A stretch of DNA of 18,570 nt from Candidatus Aminicenantes bacterium UBA2199. Its GTDB lineage: Bacteria > Acidobacteriota > Aminicenantia > UBA2199. The position numbers and the translations under genes are program-made. Shown piece after piece: positions 1 to 7,709 of the stretch (position 1 is the stretch's first letter; every line of letters starts with the position of its first letter). Under the pieces are notes generated by a model. It ran no database searches. It was not told the DNA's origin and saw only the letters and a program-made list of their open reading frames with translations. The stretch covers positions 1 through 18,570 of the forward strand of contig DCVB01000046.1 in assembly GCA_002327965.1 (NCBI GenBank), read 5' to 3'.

Positions 1-2
1 AG

Positions 3-1325
3 GCTTGTGAGAAATGCGGGCTAGACACCAATGTCATCCTGCACGACCACGAGTGCATCCACAGCTTCGCGGACAACGACATCGTCCTGCCCATCACGGT
101 CCTGGAGGAGCTGGACCAGTTCAAGCGCGGCAGCGACCAGATCAACTACAACGCCCGCGAGTTCATCCGCGTCCTGGACGGCCTTTCCGGGGACAAGATC
201 GTCAGGGGCGGCATCCGCATCCATCCCAAGGGCGGCAAGATCCGCATCGTCACCGAGCACCTGCAGGAGCCCGAGGTGACCAGGGTCTTCACCGAGAACC
301 GCCCCGACCGCCGCATCCTCAGCGTCGCCCACTGGCTGTCGCGCCAGAAGCGGCCGGGCAACGGCCAGGTGGTGCTGGTCTCCAAGGACGTCAACCTGCG
401 GCTGAAGGCCAAGTCGCTGGCGATCGTCGCCCAGGATTACTTCACCGACCGCGTCCAGGACATCGACCAGCTTTACATGGGCAAGCGCGCCGTTCACGGC
501 TTCCCCGGCGAGCTGATCAGCCGCTTCTACCAGGAAGCGGAGGGGATCGACCCGTCCGCGGCCGGCCTGGACGATCTGCTGCCCCACGAGTACTGCATTT
601 TGAAAAACGGCAGCAAATCGGTCCTGGCATACCATAACCCCGAATCGGGCCGGCTGGAGCGCATCGAGAAGAAGCCGGCCTTTGGCATCACGCCCAGGAA
701 CGCCGAGCAGATCTTCGCCCTGCACGCCCTGACCCGCCCCGGCGTCCTGCTGGTCACCCTGGCGGGCAAGGCCGGGACCGGCAAGACGCTGCTGGCGCTG
801 GCGGCCGCCCTGGAGACGTGCCGGCAGTTCCGCCAGGTCTACCTGGCCCGGCCCATCATCCCCCTCTCCAACCGCGACATGGGCTTCCTGCCCGGGGACA
901 TCGACTCCAAGCTGGACCCGTTCATGCAGCCGCTGTTCGACAACCTGGCGGTGATCAAGAACCAGTTCAACGAGAACTCCACCGAGTTCCGGCGCATCCA
1001 CGGCATGCTGGAGGACAAGAAGCTGTGCATCACCCCGCTCTCCTACATCCGCGGCCGCAGCCTGGAGCGGATCTTCTTCATCGTCGACGAGGCCCAGAAC
1101 CTGACTCCGCACGAGGTGAAGACCATCATCACCCGCGCCGGCGAGGGGACCAAGGTGGTTTTTACCGGCGACCCGTACCAGATCGACACCCCCTACCTCG
1201 ACGCCCGCTCCAACGGCCTGACCTACCTGATCCACCGCATGAAGGGGCAGAAGATCTATGCGCACATCACCCTGGAAAAGGGCGAGCGTTCCATGCTGGC
1301 CGAACTGGCCAGTGATCTGCTATAG
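3..1325 (+). CDS. PIN-PhoH family ATPase/ribonuclease (5' end just outside window)
   Basis: The frame is open to the left edge and gives 440 residues, close to the ~440 usual for PIN-PhoH proteins such as Bacillus YlaK, so only the first few residues are missing. The N-terminal PIN nuclease domain shows the acidic positions: Asp in LDTNVILHD, Glu in ITVLEELDQF, Asp in LVSKDVNLR and Asp in DYFTD. The C-terminal PhoH ATPase domain has a Walker A loop GKAGTGKT (about 763-786), a Walker B segment IVDEAQN (about 1081-1100) and the family motif FTGDPYQID. Family knowledge suggests a cytoplasmic ATP-dependent RNA-processing or toxin-like role; the substrate cannot be read from sequence. The residues before LDTN (ACEKCG) are unlike the usual K-x-Y-V, so the true start cannot be judged. 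Repeat island 1 begins 18 bases after the stop, and the next gene is convergent. Confidence 0.93.
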   Translation, partial: ACEKCGLDTNVILHDHECIHSFADNDIVLPITVLEELDQFKRGSDQINYNAREFIRVLDGLSGDKIVRGGIRIHPKGGKIRIVTEHLQEPEVTRVFTENRPDRRILSVAHWLSRQKRPGNGQVVLVSKDVNLRLKAKSLAIVAQDYFTDRVQDIDQLYMGKRAVHGFPGELISRFYQEAEGIDPSAAGLDDLLPHEYCILKNGSKSVLAYHNPESGRLERIEKKPAFGITPRNAEQIFALHALTRPGVLLVTLAGKAGTGKTLLALAAALETCRQFRQVYLARPIIPLSNRDMGFLPGDIDSKLDPFMQPLFDNLAVIKNQFNENSTEFRRIHGMLEDKKLCITPLSYIRGRSLERIFFIVDEAQNLTPHEVKTIITRAGEGTKVVFTGDPYQIDTPYLDARSNGLTYLIHRMKGQKIYAHITLEKGERSMLAELASDLL

Positions 1326-1343
1326 GCAATTCCACGATCCGGA

Positions 1344-1584
1344 AGTGTCAGTGTCAGCAAGAATCAAAGACGAGGCCAGTGTTAGTGATAGTGTCAGCAG
1401 GAAACCAGTGCATAATCCTGTGACCGTGACAGCAAGAGAAGGAATCGGTTTAAGGTGGAGGGTTTAGGGTGTAAGGGAAGAGATGAATTTCACCTTGCAC
1501 CTTTGACCTTAAACCTTACACCGATAACCCTTCTTTAATCCCTTTCATCACGCATCACGCGTTACGCGTCACGAAGATCGATCC
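1344..1584 (+). repeat. Composite hexamer/heptamer repeat element, copy 1
   Basis: This fills the gap between convergent PhoH and sdhB. Blocks in order: two AGTGTC hexamers ending AGCAAG (1344-1361); AGTGTT, AGTGAT, AGTGTC, AGCAGG (1378-1401); four heptamers GGTTTAA, GGTGGAG, GGTTTAG, GGTGTAA (1447-1474) then GGGAAGAGA (1475-1483); four inverted heptamers (1495-1522); then TCACGCA, TCACGCG, TTACGCG, TCACGAA (1548-1575) and GATCGA. Positions 1378-1402 match 9936-9960 exactly. Positions 1556-1581 match the reverse complement of 17238-17263 exactly. No coding potential is visible. Confidence 0.9.
1444..1525 (+). other. Fold-back hairpin inside repeat copy 1
   Basis: ATCGGT (1444-1449) pairs with ACCGAT (1520-1525). 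GGTGTAAGG (1468-1476) pairs with CCTTGCACC (1493-1501) if one G-T pair is allowed. The intervening heptamers pair imperfectly. TTCTTT follows at 1531-1536, so the structure could act as a weak terminator for the convergent genes. That role is inference. Confidence 0.6.
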
Positions 1585-1594
1585 AGTGCTGTTG

Positions 1595-1610
1595 CCTTAC
1601 GCCTTGCGCC
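1595..1610 (-). repeat. Short heptamer remnant just after sdhB
   Basis: Read on the minus strand this is GGCGCAA, GGCGTAA, GG, starting 4 bases after the sdhB stop. The same units occur in repeat copy 2 (10027-10033 and, inverted, 10082-10088). It looks like a partial array belonging to the 3' end of sdhB. Confidence 0.5.
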
Positions 1611-1614
1611 AGGG

Positions 1615-2322
1615 CTATAGCGAGTTCTCCACCACCTTCAGCTTGAGGCGCGACAGGTACTCGGTGATCTTGATCTTCTTGGGGCAGGCCTCCATGCAGT
1701 TGAAGATGGTGTGGCAGCGCCAGACGCCGTTCTTGTCGTTGACGATCTCCAGCCGGTCGTCGGCGCAGTCGTCGCGGCTGTCGAAGACGAAGCGGTAGGC
1801 CTTGAGCAGGGCGGCCGGCCCGAGGTACTCGCTGTTGGGCCACGAGCTGGGGCAGGCGGCGCTGCAGGCGGCGCAGAGGATGCACAGCGTCGATTCGCCG
1901 ATCTGCTCCAGCTGTTCGGGCGTCTGCACGAATTCCTTGTCCGGCAGGGGCTTGTCGACGATCAGGAAGGGCTTGATGCGCTTGAGTTTCTCGAAAAAGG
2001 GATCGAGGTCGACGACCAGGTCCTTGATGATCTGGAAGCCCGACAGCGGCTCGATCTTGAACTTCCTGCCGAAGCGGTGGATGGGGGTCTCGCAGGCCAG
2101 CACGTTGCGGCCGTTGACCTTCATGGCGCAGGAGCCGCAGATCGAGCTGCGGCAGGAGCGGCGGTAGGCCAGGGTGCCGTCGTGCTTCCAGTGGATCTCG
2201 TTGAGCACGTCCAGGATGGTCGAGTCGTCGTCGACCGAGATGGCGAACTCCTGCCAGTGCGGTTTCTCGTCGCTGTCCGGCTGGTATCTCAGTATGTTGA
2301 CGTGGATGTCGATCTTCGCCAT
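1615..2322 (-). CDS. sdhB: Succinate dehydrogenase iron-sulfur subunit
   Basis: This 235-residue protein is the electron-transfer subunit of succinate:quinone oxidoreductase, passing electrons from the flavoprotein to quinone at the inner face of the membrane. All cluster ligands are visible. The [2Fe-2S] cluster is held by C57, C62, C65 and C77 (CRSSICGSC...LAC). By homology the [4Fe-4S] cluster uses C147, C150, C153 and C213, and the [3Fe-4S] cluster uses C157, C203 and C209. The third plant-ferredoxin ligand is Cys, as in E. coli FrdB, not Asp as in E. coli SdhB. The start is set by AGGAGG directly after the sdhA stop TAG, 10 bases upstream, giving tight translational coupling. It is the last gene of sdhCDAB. 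Direction of turnover (succinate oxidation or fumarate reduction) is not proven by this subunit. Confidence 0.96.
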   Translation of the reverse strand: MAKIDIHVNILRYQPDSDEKPHWQEFAISVDDDSTILDVLNEIHWKHDGTLAYRRSCRSSICGSCAMKVNGRNVLACETPIHRFGRKFKIEPLSGFQIIKDLVVDLDPFFEKLKRIKPFLIVDKPLPDKEFVQTPEQLEQIGESTLCILCAACSAACPSSWPNSEYLGPAALLKAYRFVFDSRDDCADDRLEIVNDKNGVWRCHTIFNCMEACPKKIKITEYLSRLKLKVVENSL

Positions 2323-2332
2323 GGTTTTCCTC

Positions 2333-4063
2333 CTAGTATTTCCTTTCCTGCGGCTGGTACTGGGGGTAAATGACCACCGCCTTGCTGTAATCCATCACGA
2401 TCTTGCCGTCCCGGCGCCAGGCCAGCGTATGCTTCAGCCAGTTGCCGTCATCCCGCTTGGGGAAATCGCTGCGGAAATGGGCTCCGCGCGACTCCTTGCG
2501 CGCCAGGGCGCCCTCGACGATGACCTCGGAGAAGCTGAGCAGGTTCTCCAGCTCCAGGGCCTCGATCAGGTCGAGGTTGAAGGCCAGGCCCTTATCATCG
2601 ACGCCCGCCTGTTGGTAGCGATCCTGAAGTTCCTTGATGACCGCCAGCATCTTGAGCATGCCGTCCTGGTTGCGGAACACGCCCATGTTCCGGGTCATGT
2701 TCACCTGCAGCTCTTCGCGGATGTCGGCGTGGCGCTCCTTGCCGCCCGCGAACAGGCGGTCGATCTTGGCCTGCGCGGCCTCCAACGGCTTGGCCGGCAG
2801 GTCGGCAAAGGCGTTCTTGCGGCAGTAATCGGTCATGTGGCTGCCGGCGATGCGGCCAAAGGTGGCCGCGTCCTGCAGTGAATTGGTGCCCAGGCGGTTG
2901 GCGCCGTGCAGCGAGAGGCAGGAGGCCTCGCCGGCGGTGTACAGCCCCTTGACCACCTGGCCGGCGGCGTTCTTGATCACCTCGGTGTTCAGGTTGGCCG
3001 GGATGCCGCCCATCGAGTAGTGCGCCGTGGGCTGGATGGGAACCGGATCGGTGATGGCATCGACCTTCAGGTAATTCAGGGCCAGGTCGTGGATCTGCGG
3101 CAGGCGCGACAGGATCTTCTCCTTGCCCAGGTGGCGCAGGTCGAGGTAAACGTAGTCCTGGCCCTGGATGCCGCGCCCCTCGTTGATCTCGGTCTGCTCG
3201 GCGCGCGAGACCACGTCGCGCGGCGCCAGCTCCATCTTGGCCGCGGCATAGGTCTTCATGAAGCGCTCCCCCTTGTCGTTGACGATATACGCTCCTTCGC
3301 CGCGGGCCGCCTCGGAGAGCAGAATGCCGTGCTTGTAGAGTCCGGTGGGGTGGAACTGGACGAACTCCATGTCCTCCAGCGGCAACCCGGCCTCGAGCAC
3401 CAGGGCCACGCCGTCGCCGGTATTGGCGTGGGCGTTGGAAGTGACCTTCCAGGCACGGCCGTAGCCGCCGGTGGCCAGCAGCACCGCCTTGGCCTGGAAG
3501 ATATGCAGGCCGCCGGTACGGATATCCCAGGCCACCAGGCCGCGGCAGACATCGTCTTTGATTTGCAGCGACAGCACCTGGAATTCGTTGAAGAACAGGA
3601 CATTATGCCGCAGGCACTGCTCGAAAAGGGTGTGCAGCAGCACGTGACCGGTGATGTCCTGGGCGAAGCAGGCCCGGGGCTGGGAATGACCGCCAAAGGG
3701 GCGCTGGTTGATGCGCCCGTCCTTGGTGCGCGAGAAAGGAACTCCCATGTGCTCGAACTCGTAGACCGTCTTGAGCGCCTCGTTGACGAAGCGCTCGACG
3801 ACGTCCTGGTCGGCCAGGTAGTCGCTGCCCTTGATGGTGTCGAACATGTGGGCTTCCAGCGAGTCCTCGCTGACATTGGCCAGGGCGGCGGCGATGCCCC
3901 CCTGGGCCCCGCCCGAATGCGAGCGCGTCGGGTAAACCTTGGTGATCACGGCGGCGGTCAGCCCGCTCTTGGCCACCTGCAGGGCGGCGCGCAGGCCGGC
4001 CAGGCCGGCACCGACGATCACGGCGTCGATCTGGTGATAATTTCTTGCTTCTTCGATCTTCAT
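2333..4063 (-). CDS. sdhA: Succinate dehydrogenase flavoprotein subunit
   Basis: This 576-residue catalytic subunit oxidises succinate to fumarate with covalently bound FAD. Visible features are the dinucleotide-binding GAGLAG (18-23), the flavin-linking His49 in RSHSGGAQGG, catalytic-site residues His238 (QFHPTG), Arg282 (APRDVV), His348 (AHYSMGG) and Arg390 (HGANRLGTNS), and the C-terminal ESRGAHFRSD motif. The flavin loop reads AQGGI, with Gln where E. coli FrdA has Glu, which favours a dehydrogenase over a fumarate reductase. Start ATG has AAGGAG 7 bases upstream, overlapping the sdhD stop. The length is typical for the family. It is the third gene of the sdhCDAB transcript. Confidence 0.97.
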   Translation of the reverse strand: MKIEEARNYHQIDAVIVGAGLAGLRAALQVAKSGLTAAVITKVYPTRSHSGGAQGGIAAALANVSEDSLEAHMFDTIKGSDYLADQDVVERFVNEALKTVYEFEHMGVPFSRTKDGRINQRPFGGHSQPRACFAQDITGHVLLHTLFEQCLRHNVLFFNEFQVLSLQIKDDVCRGLVAWDIRTGGLHIFQAKAVLLATGGYGRAWKVTSNAHANTGDGVALVLEAGLPLEDMEFVQFHPTGLYKHGILLSEAARGEGAYIVNDKGERFMKTYAAAKMELAPRDVVSRAEQTEINEGRGIQGQDYVYLDLRHLGKEKILSRLPQIHDLALNYLKVDAITDPVPIQPTAHYSMGGIPANLNTEVIKNAAGQVVKGLYTAGEASCLSLHGANRLGTNSLQDAATFGRIAGSHMTDYCRKNAFADLPAKPLEAAQAKIDRLFAGGKERHADIREELQVNMTRNMGVFRNQDGMLKMLAVIKELQDRYQQAGVDDKGLAFNLDLIEALELENLLSFSEVIVEGALARKESRGAHFRSDFPKRDDGNWLKHTLAWRRDGKIVMDYSKAVVIYPQYQPQERKY

Positions 4064-4075
4064 GGTGTCGCTCCT

Positions 4076-4450
4076 TCAGGCAACCTTCAGGGTGTAGAGC
4101 TTGATGATGGTCAGGGTGCCGACGAACAGCAGCGCCAACCCGACCGTGAGCAGCAGGCTGAACCAAGCCAGGCGCCAGCCCCTGCTGGAGAGGTAGTCTT
4201 CCAGCACCGACCAGACCCCGTTCAGGCCGTGGTACAGGGCGGTGATCAGGAAGGCGAACTGCAGCAGCGGGAACCACCAGCTCTGGGCCCGCTCCAGCAC
4301 CTGGCGGTATTCCACCGCGTGGGTACGGGTCAGGAAGTGGTAGGTGATGAAGTGGAAAAGGAGCAGGATGAACAGGATGACGGCCGATATGCGCTGCAGC
4401 AGCCAGGCGACCGCCCCCGAACGCGACGTTTGCTTGAAGTTCTTTTCCAT
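4076..4450 (-). CDS. sdhD: Succinate dehydrogenase membrane anchor subunit D
   Basis: This 124-residue protein has three hydrophobic spans (about 13-40, 59-82, 93-118). It binds heme b and forms the quinone site with SdhC. The SdhD signature is seen in HGLNGVWSVLEDY (74-86), with candidate heme ligand His74 and the Asp85-Tyr86 pair that corresponds to the quinone-site DY of E. coli SdhD. A first-helix QRIS (19-22) mirrors the HRLS of SdhC. His33 in helix 1 could be a second axial ligand. The start is preceded by GGGAGG, which overlaps the sdhC stop TAG, 10 bases after sdhC. Assignment as D rather than C rests on the W-x-V-x-x-D-Y ending. Confidence 0.88.
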   Translation of the reverse strand: MEKNFKQTSRSGAVAWLLQRISAVILFILLLFHFITYHFLTRTHAVEYRQVLERAQSWWFPLLQFAFLITALYHGLNGVWSVLEDYLSSRGWRLAWFSLLLTVGLALLFVGTLTIIKLYTLKVA

Positions 4451-4460
4451 CGTGCCCTCC

Positions 4461-4835
4461 CTAGAACGCGTGGCGCAGGAGCAGGAAGGAGCCCAGCGCC
4501 CAAAGGACGAAGGCCGCGGCGATCAGCGCGACGAACAGCTTCTTGTGCGCCAGCGAGCCCTTGAAGAAATCGACGATGACGATGCGCGCGCCGTTGAAGG
4601 CGTGGAAGAGGATGACGCCCCACAATCCCACCTCCAGCAGCTTGAACAGCGGGCTGCTCAGGAAGGTCATGACCTCGTTGAAGGTCTTCTCGCCGTAGGT
4701 CAGGCTGTTGATGACCCAGATGTGCAGGCTCAGGTAAAAAATGAGCGCCAGCCCCGAAAGCCGGTGCAGGATCCAGGCCCAGGAGCCGATGAAGTTGTAA
4801 TACGTGAAGTCATAAAAGCGGGTTCTCTTGTACAC
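4461..4835 (-). CDS. sdhC: Succinate dehydrogenase cytochrome b subunit C
   Basis: This 124-residue, three-helix membrane anchor is the first gene of the operon. It carries the quinone-site motif HRLSG (24-28), His38 further along helix 1, and HAFNGAR (78-84), which contains the expected heme-ligand His78. The start codon is GTG (4833-4835), chosen because AGGAGG lies five bases upstream and no better in-frame ATG exists. A promoter is visible 34-62 bases upstream. Both anchors are the same length and each has a His in helix 1 and helix 2, so either a one-heme or a two-heme arrangement is possible. Confidence 0.9.
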   Translation of the reverse strand: MYKRTRFYDFTYYNFIGSWAWILHRLSGLALIFYLSLHIWVINSLTYGEKTFNEVMTFLSSPLFKLLEVGLWGVILFHAFNGARIVIVDFFKGSLAHKKLFVALIAAAFVLWALGSFLLLRHAF

Positions 4836-4868
4836 GCTCTCCTCCTTGAGTGAGATCGATGAAAAAAC

Positions 4869-4897
4869 ATTGTAATATTATAAACGGCTAACTTCAA
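4869..4897 (-). promoter_or_regulatory. Candidate sdhCDAB promoter
   Basis: On the minus strand TTGAAG (4892-4897) and TACAAT (4869-4874) are separated by 17 bases, a good sigma70-type match. Transcription would begin near 4862, giving a leader of about 27 bases that includes the ribosome site. Confidence 0.6.
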
Positions 4898-4909
4898 TCG
4901 TCCGATTGA
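4894..4909. promoter_or_regulatory. Perfect dyad, candidate shared operator
   Basis: TCAATCG, two bases, CGATTGA: a perfect 7-2-7 inverted repeat. It overlaps the -35 boxes of both divergent promoters, so one dimeric regulator bound here could control sdh and the cyclase gene together. The regulator is not in the window. Confidence 0.5.
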
Positions 4910-4934
4910 CTTTTGCCGCGAAAAAAAATATTTT
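4906..4934 (+). promoter_or_regulatory. Candidate promoter of the GGDEF-malQ unit
   Basis: TTGACT (4906-4911), a 17-base spacer and TATTTT (4929-4934). The spacer ends in a run of A. The expected start site falls at about 4941, on the ATG of the next gene, which has no ribosome site, so the transcript may be leaderless. Confidence 0.6.
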
Positions 4935-4940
4935 AGTGGG

Positions 4941-6095
4941 ATGGAAGGCGAAGCAACGGACACGCCGCAGGCCGACACCCTGGCGCTGCGGCACATGATC
5001 GGCAAGAACCTCTGGCTGGTGCGCATCCGCTGGGTCTACCCGATCTTTATCATGGCCTTTTTCCTGGGCTACCGTTTCCTGGCCCGGCGCTCGCCCATCA
5101 ACCCGCTGGATGCGCTGCTGGTCTTCCTGCTGCCCATCGCCGCCAACCTGCTGTTCCTGCTGGCCATCCGCCGGTGGGAAAAGGCAAAAGGGACGCCGGC
5201 GAGCTACGACGAATGGGCGCGCCTGGCCGCCCATCAGCTCGACCTCGACCTGGCGGCCTTCTCCCTGACCGTGTTCTTTTCCGGCGGCCTGCAAAGCCCG
5301 GTCATCGCCCTGATCATCCTCTACATCGTTATCTCCACCTTCCTGGCCGACCAGCGCCGGGCCCTGCGCAACACCGTGGCCGCCATGGTGCTGCTATTGG
5401 TTATCGCCCTGCTGCAGGAGGGCTGGGATTTTTTAGCCGGCCCCATGGTCACCGACCTGCTGGCGTATTATTTCCTGTTCGTATTCACCTACCTCATCTC
5501 CGGTTATCTTGCCAAGAACCTGCACCGCAACGAGGAACTGCTCAGGGAGCTGCTGCTGCAGTCGCGCGAGATGTCGGTCACCGACGGCCTGACCGGCCTG
5601 TACAACCAGATGCATTTCTTCCAGCTCCTGGAGCGCGAGACCCGGAAATCGCAGCGCTACGGCATGAGCTTCTCGCTGATCATCTTCGACGTCGATCACT
5701 TCAAGAACTTCAACGACCAGCACGGGCATCTGCGCGGTTCGGAAACGCTGCGCGCCGTCGCCGACCTCATGCGCCGCAAATTCCGCGCTGGCGACCTGCT
5801 GGCCAAGTACGGCGGCGACGAATTCGTCGTCATCCTGCCCCAGACCGACAAGGTGGGCGCCTATCTGGCCGCCGAGAGGCTGCGCGAGGGGATGGAGAAG
5901 CAGGCATTCCCCGGCGCCGAGACGCAGCCGCAGAAGAAATTGACCATCTCCATCGGCCTGGCCGCTTTTCCCGAACACGGCGCCGGCGCCAATGAGATCC
6001 TCAACCGCGCCGACAAGGCGCTGTATTTCGCCAAGGAATCGGGACGCAACCGCACCGTCATCTACAATGAGCAGATTGAGAAGGAGAACGAATGA
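4941..6095 (+). CDS. Membrane-anchored diguanylate cyclase (GGDEF)
   Basis: This 384-residue protein should make cyclic di-GMP from two GTP. Residues 30-190 hold about five to six hydrophobic segments. A short linker follows, then the GGDEF domain (about 208-376): TDGLTGLYN (214-222), metal-binding FDVDHFK (249-255), GHLRGSETL, active-site GGDEF (291-295) and the closing ADKALYFAKESGRN. Arg282-x-x-Asp285 sits five residues before GGDEF, so the product-inhibition I-site is intact. The sensor part contains FFSGGLQSPVI (112-122), resembling the GGxxNPF motif of RegB/PrrB sensor kinases, which is linked there to quinone binding. ATG 4941 has no ribosome site. The alternative Met19 (4995) has none either, so a leaderless message from 4941 is the best reading. 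The stop overlaps a possible ATG of malQ (ATGA, 6092-6095). Confidence 0.92.
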   Translation: MEGEATDTPQADTLALRHMIGKNLWLVRIRWVYPIFIMAFFLGYRFLARRSPINPLDALLVFLLPIAANLLFLLAIRRWEKAKGTPASYDEWARLAAHQLDLDLAAFSLTVFFSGGLQSPVIALIILYIVISTFLADQRRALRNTVAAMVLLLVIALLQEGWDFLAGPMVTDLLAYYFLFVFTYLISGYLAKNLHRNEELLRELLLQSREMSVTDGLTGLYNQMHFFQLLERETRKSQRYGMSFSLIIFDVDHFKNFNDQHGHLRGSETLRAVADLMRRKFRAGDLLAKYGGDEFVVILPQTDKVGAYLAAERLREGMEKQAFPGAETQPQKKLTISIGLAAFPEHGAGANEILNRADKALYFAKESGRNRTVIYNEQIEKENE

Positions 6096-6139
6096 CCGGG
6101 CCGAAAGCGGCCGCAACGCCCCGCAGGAACGGGCCCCTG

Positions 6140-6154
6140 AAGGAGGGATCCTTG
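6140..6154 (+). promoter_or_regulatory. Ribosome site deciding a TTG start for malQ
   Basis: AAGGAGG (6140-6146) lies five bases before TTG (6152-6154). The upstream in-frame ATG at 6092 has no such site and would add 20 residues that are not part of the conserved fold. Confidence 0.65.
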
Positions 6155-7690
6155 GACATTGAGCGCGCCAGCGGCCTGCTGCTGCACATCACCTCACTTC
6201 CCGGCGACCGCCACTGCGGCACGCTGGGCCGGGAAGCCGCATCCTTCGTTTCCTTCCTGGCCGCCAGCGGCCAATCCTACTGGCAGGTCCTGCCCCTGGG
6301 GCCGGTCTGCCCGCACTGGAATTTCTCGCCCTACTCGTCGCCGTCGACCTTCGCCGGCAACGAGATGCTGATCGATCCGCACGCACTGCATGAGCGGGGC
6401 TGGATCACGGCCGACGAGCTGCGTGCGGGTTCCGGCGTCCCCGCGGGCGACTTCTGCGACCTGGACGCCGCCGCCGCCGGGAACGCCGCCTGGCTGGAAG
6501 CATCCGCCCGGCGTTTTTTCGCAGCCGGTGACCGCGCTGACGCATTCGCCGCCTTCTGTTCAAGGGAAAAGAGCTGGCTCGAGGATTACGCCCTGTTCCG
6601 CGCCCTGGCCGATCGTTTCGCCACATTTCAATGGACCGCCTGGCCCGGCGATATCTCCCGCCGCGAGCCCGCCGCCGTCGCCCGCTGGCAAAAAGAGCTG
6701 CAGGACGCCATTCGCAGGCGGCGCTTCGAACAGTTCATTTTTTTCAGTCAATGGCGGGCGCTGAAGGAGACCGCCAATCGCCAGGGCGTGCGCCTCATTG
6801 GCGACATCCCTTTTTACATTAATTTCGAGAGTGCCGACGCCTGGTCGCGTCCCGACATCTTTCAGGTCGATGAGGGGACGGGACGGCCGGCATTCGTGGC
6901 CGGCGTCCCACCCGACTACTTCAGCGCCAGCGGCCAGCGCTGGGGAAACCCGCTCTACCGCTGGCAACAGGATGGGGCGCTTCATGCCCCGACCATGGCC
7001 TGGTGGCAGCAGCGCATCCGCCATCTGCTGCAAATGGTCGACCTGCTGCGCATCGACCATTTTCGCGGCTTCGATTCCTATTGGGCGATTCCGGAGGCGG
7101 AGCCGACGGCGGTCAAGGGCCGCTGGCACCCGGGGCCGGGCATGGCCTTTTTCGATCACCTGAAGCGCGAACTGGGCAGCCTGCCCCTGATCGCCGAGGA
7201 CCTTGGCGAGATCACGCCGGAGGTGGTGGCATTGCGCGAGCGCCTGGGTTTCCCGGGCATGAAGATCCTGCAGTTCGCCTTCGACGGCCAGAGCGCCAAC
7301 CCCTACCTGCCTCACAACTTCACCGGGATCAACTGCCTGGTCTATACCGGCACCCACGACAACAACACCAGCAACGGCTGGTTCTACGGCCCGGAGACCG
7401 ACGAGGCGCAGAAGCAGGCCATCCTGGACTACATGGATCTCGGCCACCGCGACGAGTTCCACTGGCATTTCATCCGCCTGGCCATGCAGTCGGTGGCCCG
7501 CCTGGCCGTATTCCCGGTTCAGGACGTTCTGGGCTATAACGAGCGCTTCCGCCTCAACACGCCGGGCCGGGCCGTGGGGAACTGGCGCTGGCGCCTGACC
7601 CCGGGAGCGCTGACCCTGGAGCTCGGCCGCCGCCTGCGGTACCTGACGGAAACGTTCAACCGCCTGCCGGCGGCACGGAGCCTGTCCTGA
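6152..7690 (+). CDS. malQ: 4-alpha-glucanotransferase (amylomaltase)
   Basis: With the TTG start the protein has 512 residues, the usual length for family GH77. It transfers 1,4-alpha-glucan segments in cytoplasmic maltodextrin or glycogen metabolism. The N-terminus reads RASGLLLHITSLPG, as expected for MalQ. Catalytic residues are recognisable (TTG numbering): nucleophile Asp302 in LLRIDHFRGF, acid/base Glu349 in IAEDLGEITP and Asp403 in GTHDNNTSNGW. The substrate-loop motif GVPPDYFSASGQRWGNPLY and the terminal NTPG...NWRWR are present. An alternative start at ATG 6092 would overlap the cyclase stop by four bases. The gene follows the diguanylate cyclase with 56 bases between, so the two are probably co-transcribed. 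Other glycogen genes are absent from the window. Confidence 0.95.
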   Translation: MDIERASGLLLHITSLPGDRHCGTLGREAASFVSFLAASGQSYWQVLPLGPVCPHWNFSPYSSPSTFAGNEMLIDPHALHERGWITADELRAGSGVPAGDFCDLDAAAAGNAAWLEASARRFFAAGDRADAFAAFCSREKSWLEDYALFRALADRFATFQWTAWPGDISRREPAAVARWQKELQDAIRRRRFEQFIFFSQWRALKETANRQGVRLIGDIPFYINFESADAWSRPDIFQVDEGTGRPAFVAGVPPDYFSASGQRWGNPLYRWQQDGALHAPTMAWWQQRIRHLLQMVDLLRIDHFRGFDSYWAIPEAEPTAVKGRWHPGPGMAFFDHLKRELGSLPLIAEDLGEITPEVVALRERLGFPGMKILQFAFDGQSANPYLPHNFTGINCLVYTGTHDNNTSNGWFYGPETDEAQKQAILDYMDLGHRDEFHWHFIRLAMQSVARLAVFPVQDVLGYNERFRLNTPGRAVGNWRWRLTPGALTLELGRRLRYLTETFNRLPAARSLS

Positions 7691-7709
7691 TTTCAGCTTT
7701 TTCCCGCCC

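Noticed and set aside
1344..1584. Repeat islands as CRISPR arrays
   Set aside because: Units are 6-7 bases, directly adjacent, without spacers of constant length, and no cas genes are present.
2333..4063. Reading the operon as fumarate reductase (frdABCD)
   Set aside because: The flavin loop has Gln (AQGG), not the FrdA-type Glu, and the gene order is C-D-A-B as in sdh operons. Reversal under some conditions remains possible.
2906..4564. 552-codon plus-strand frame across sdhA, sdhD and sdhC
   Set aside because: It is the antisense shadow of three well-supported genes, with no ribosome site and no recognisable domain.
4877..4882. Minus-strand TATAAT as the sdh -10 box
   Set aside because: It is a perfect hexamer but has no acceptable -35 at 16-18 bases. 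The nearby TACAAT pairs with TTGAAG at 17 bases and fits better.
6092..6151. Upstream ATG start for malQ overlapping the cyclase stop
   Set aside because: No ribosome site, and the extra 20 residues are not part of the MalQ fold. TTG 6152 has AAGGAGG at the right distance.
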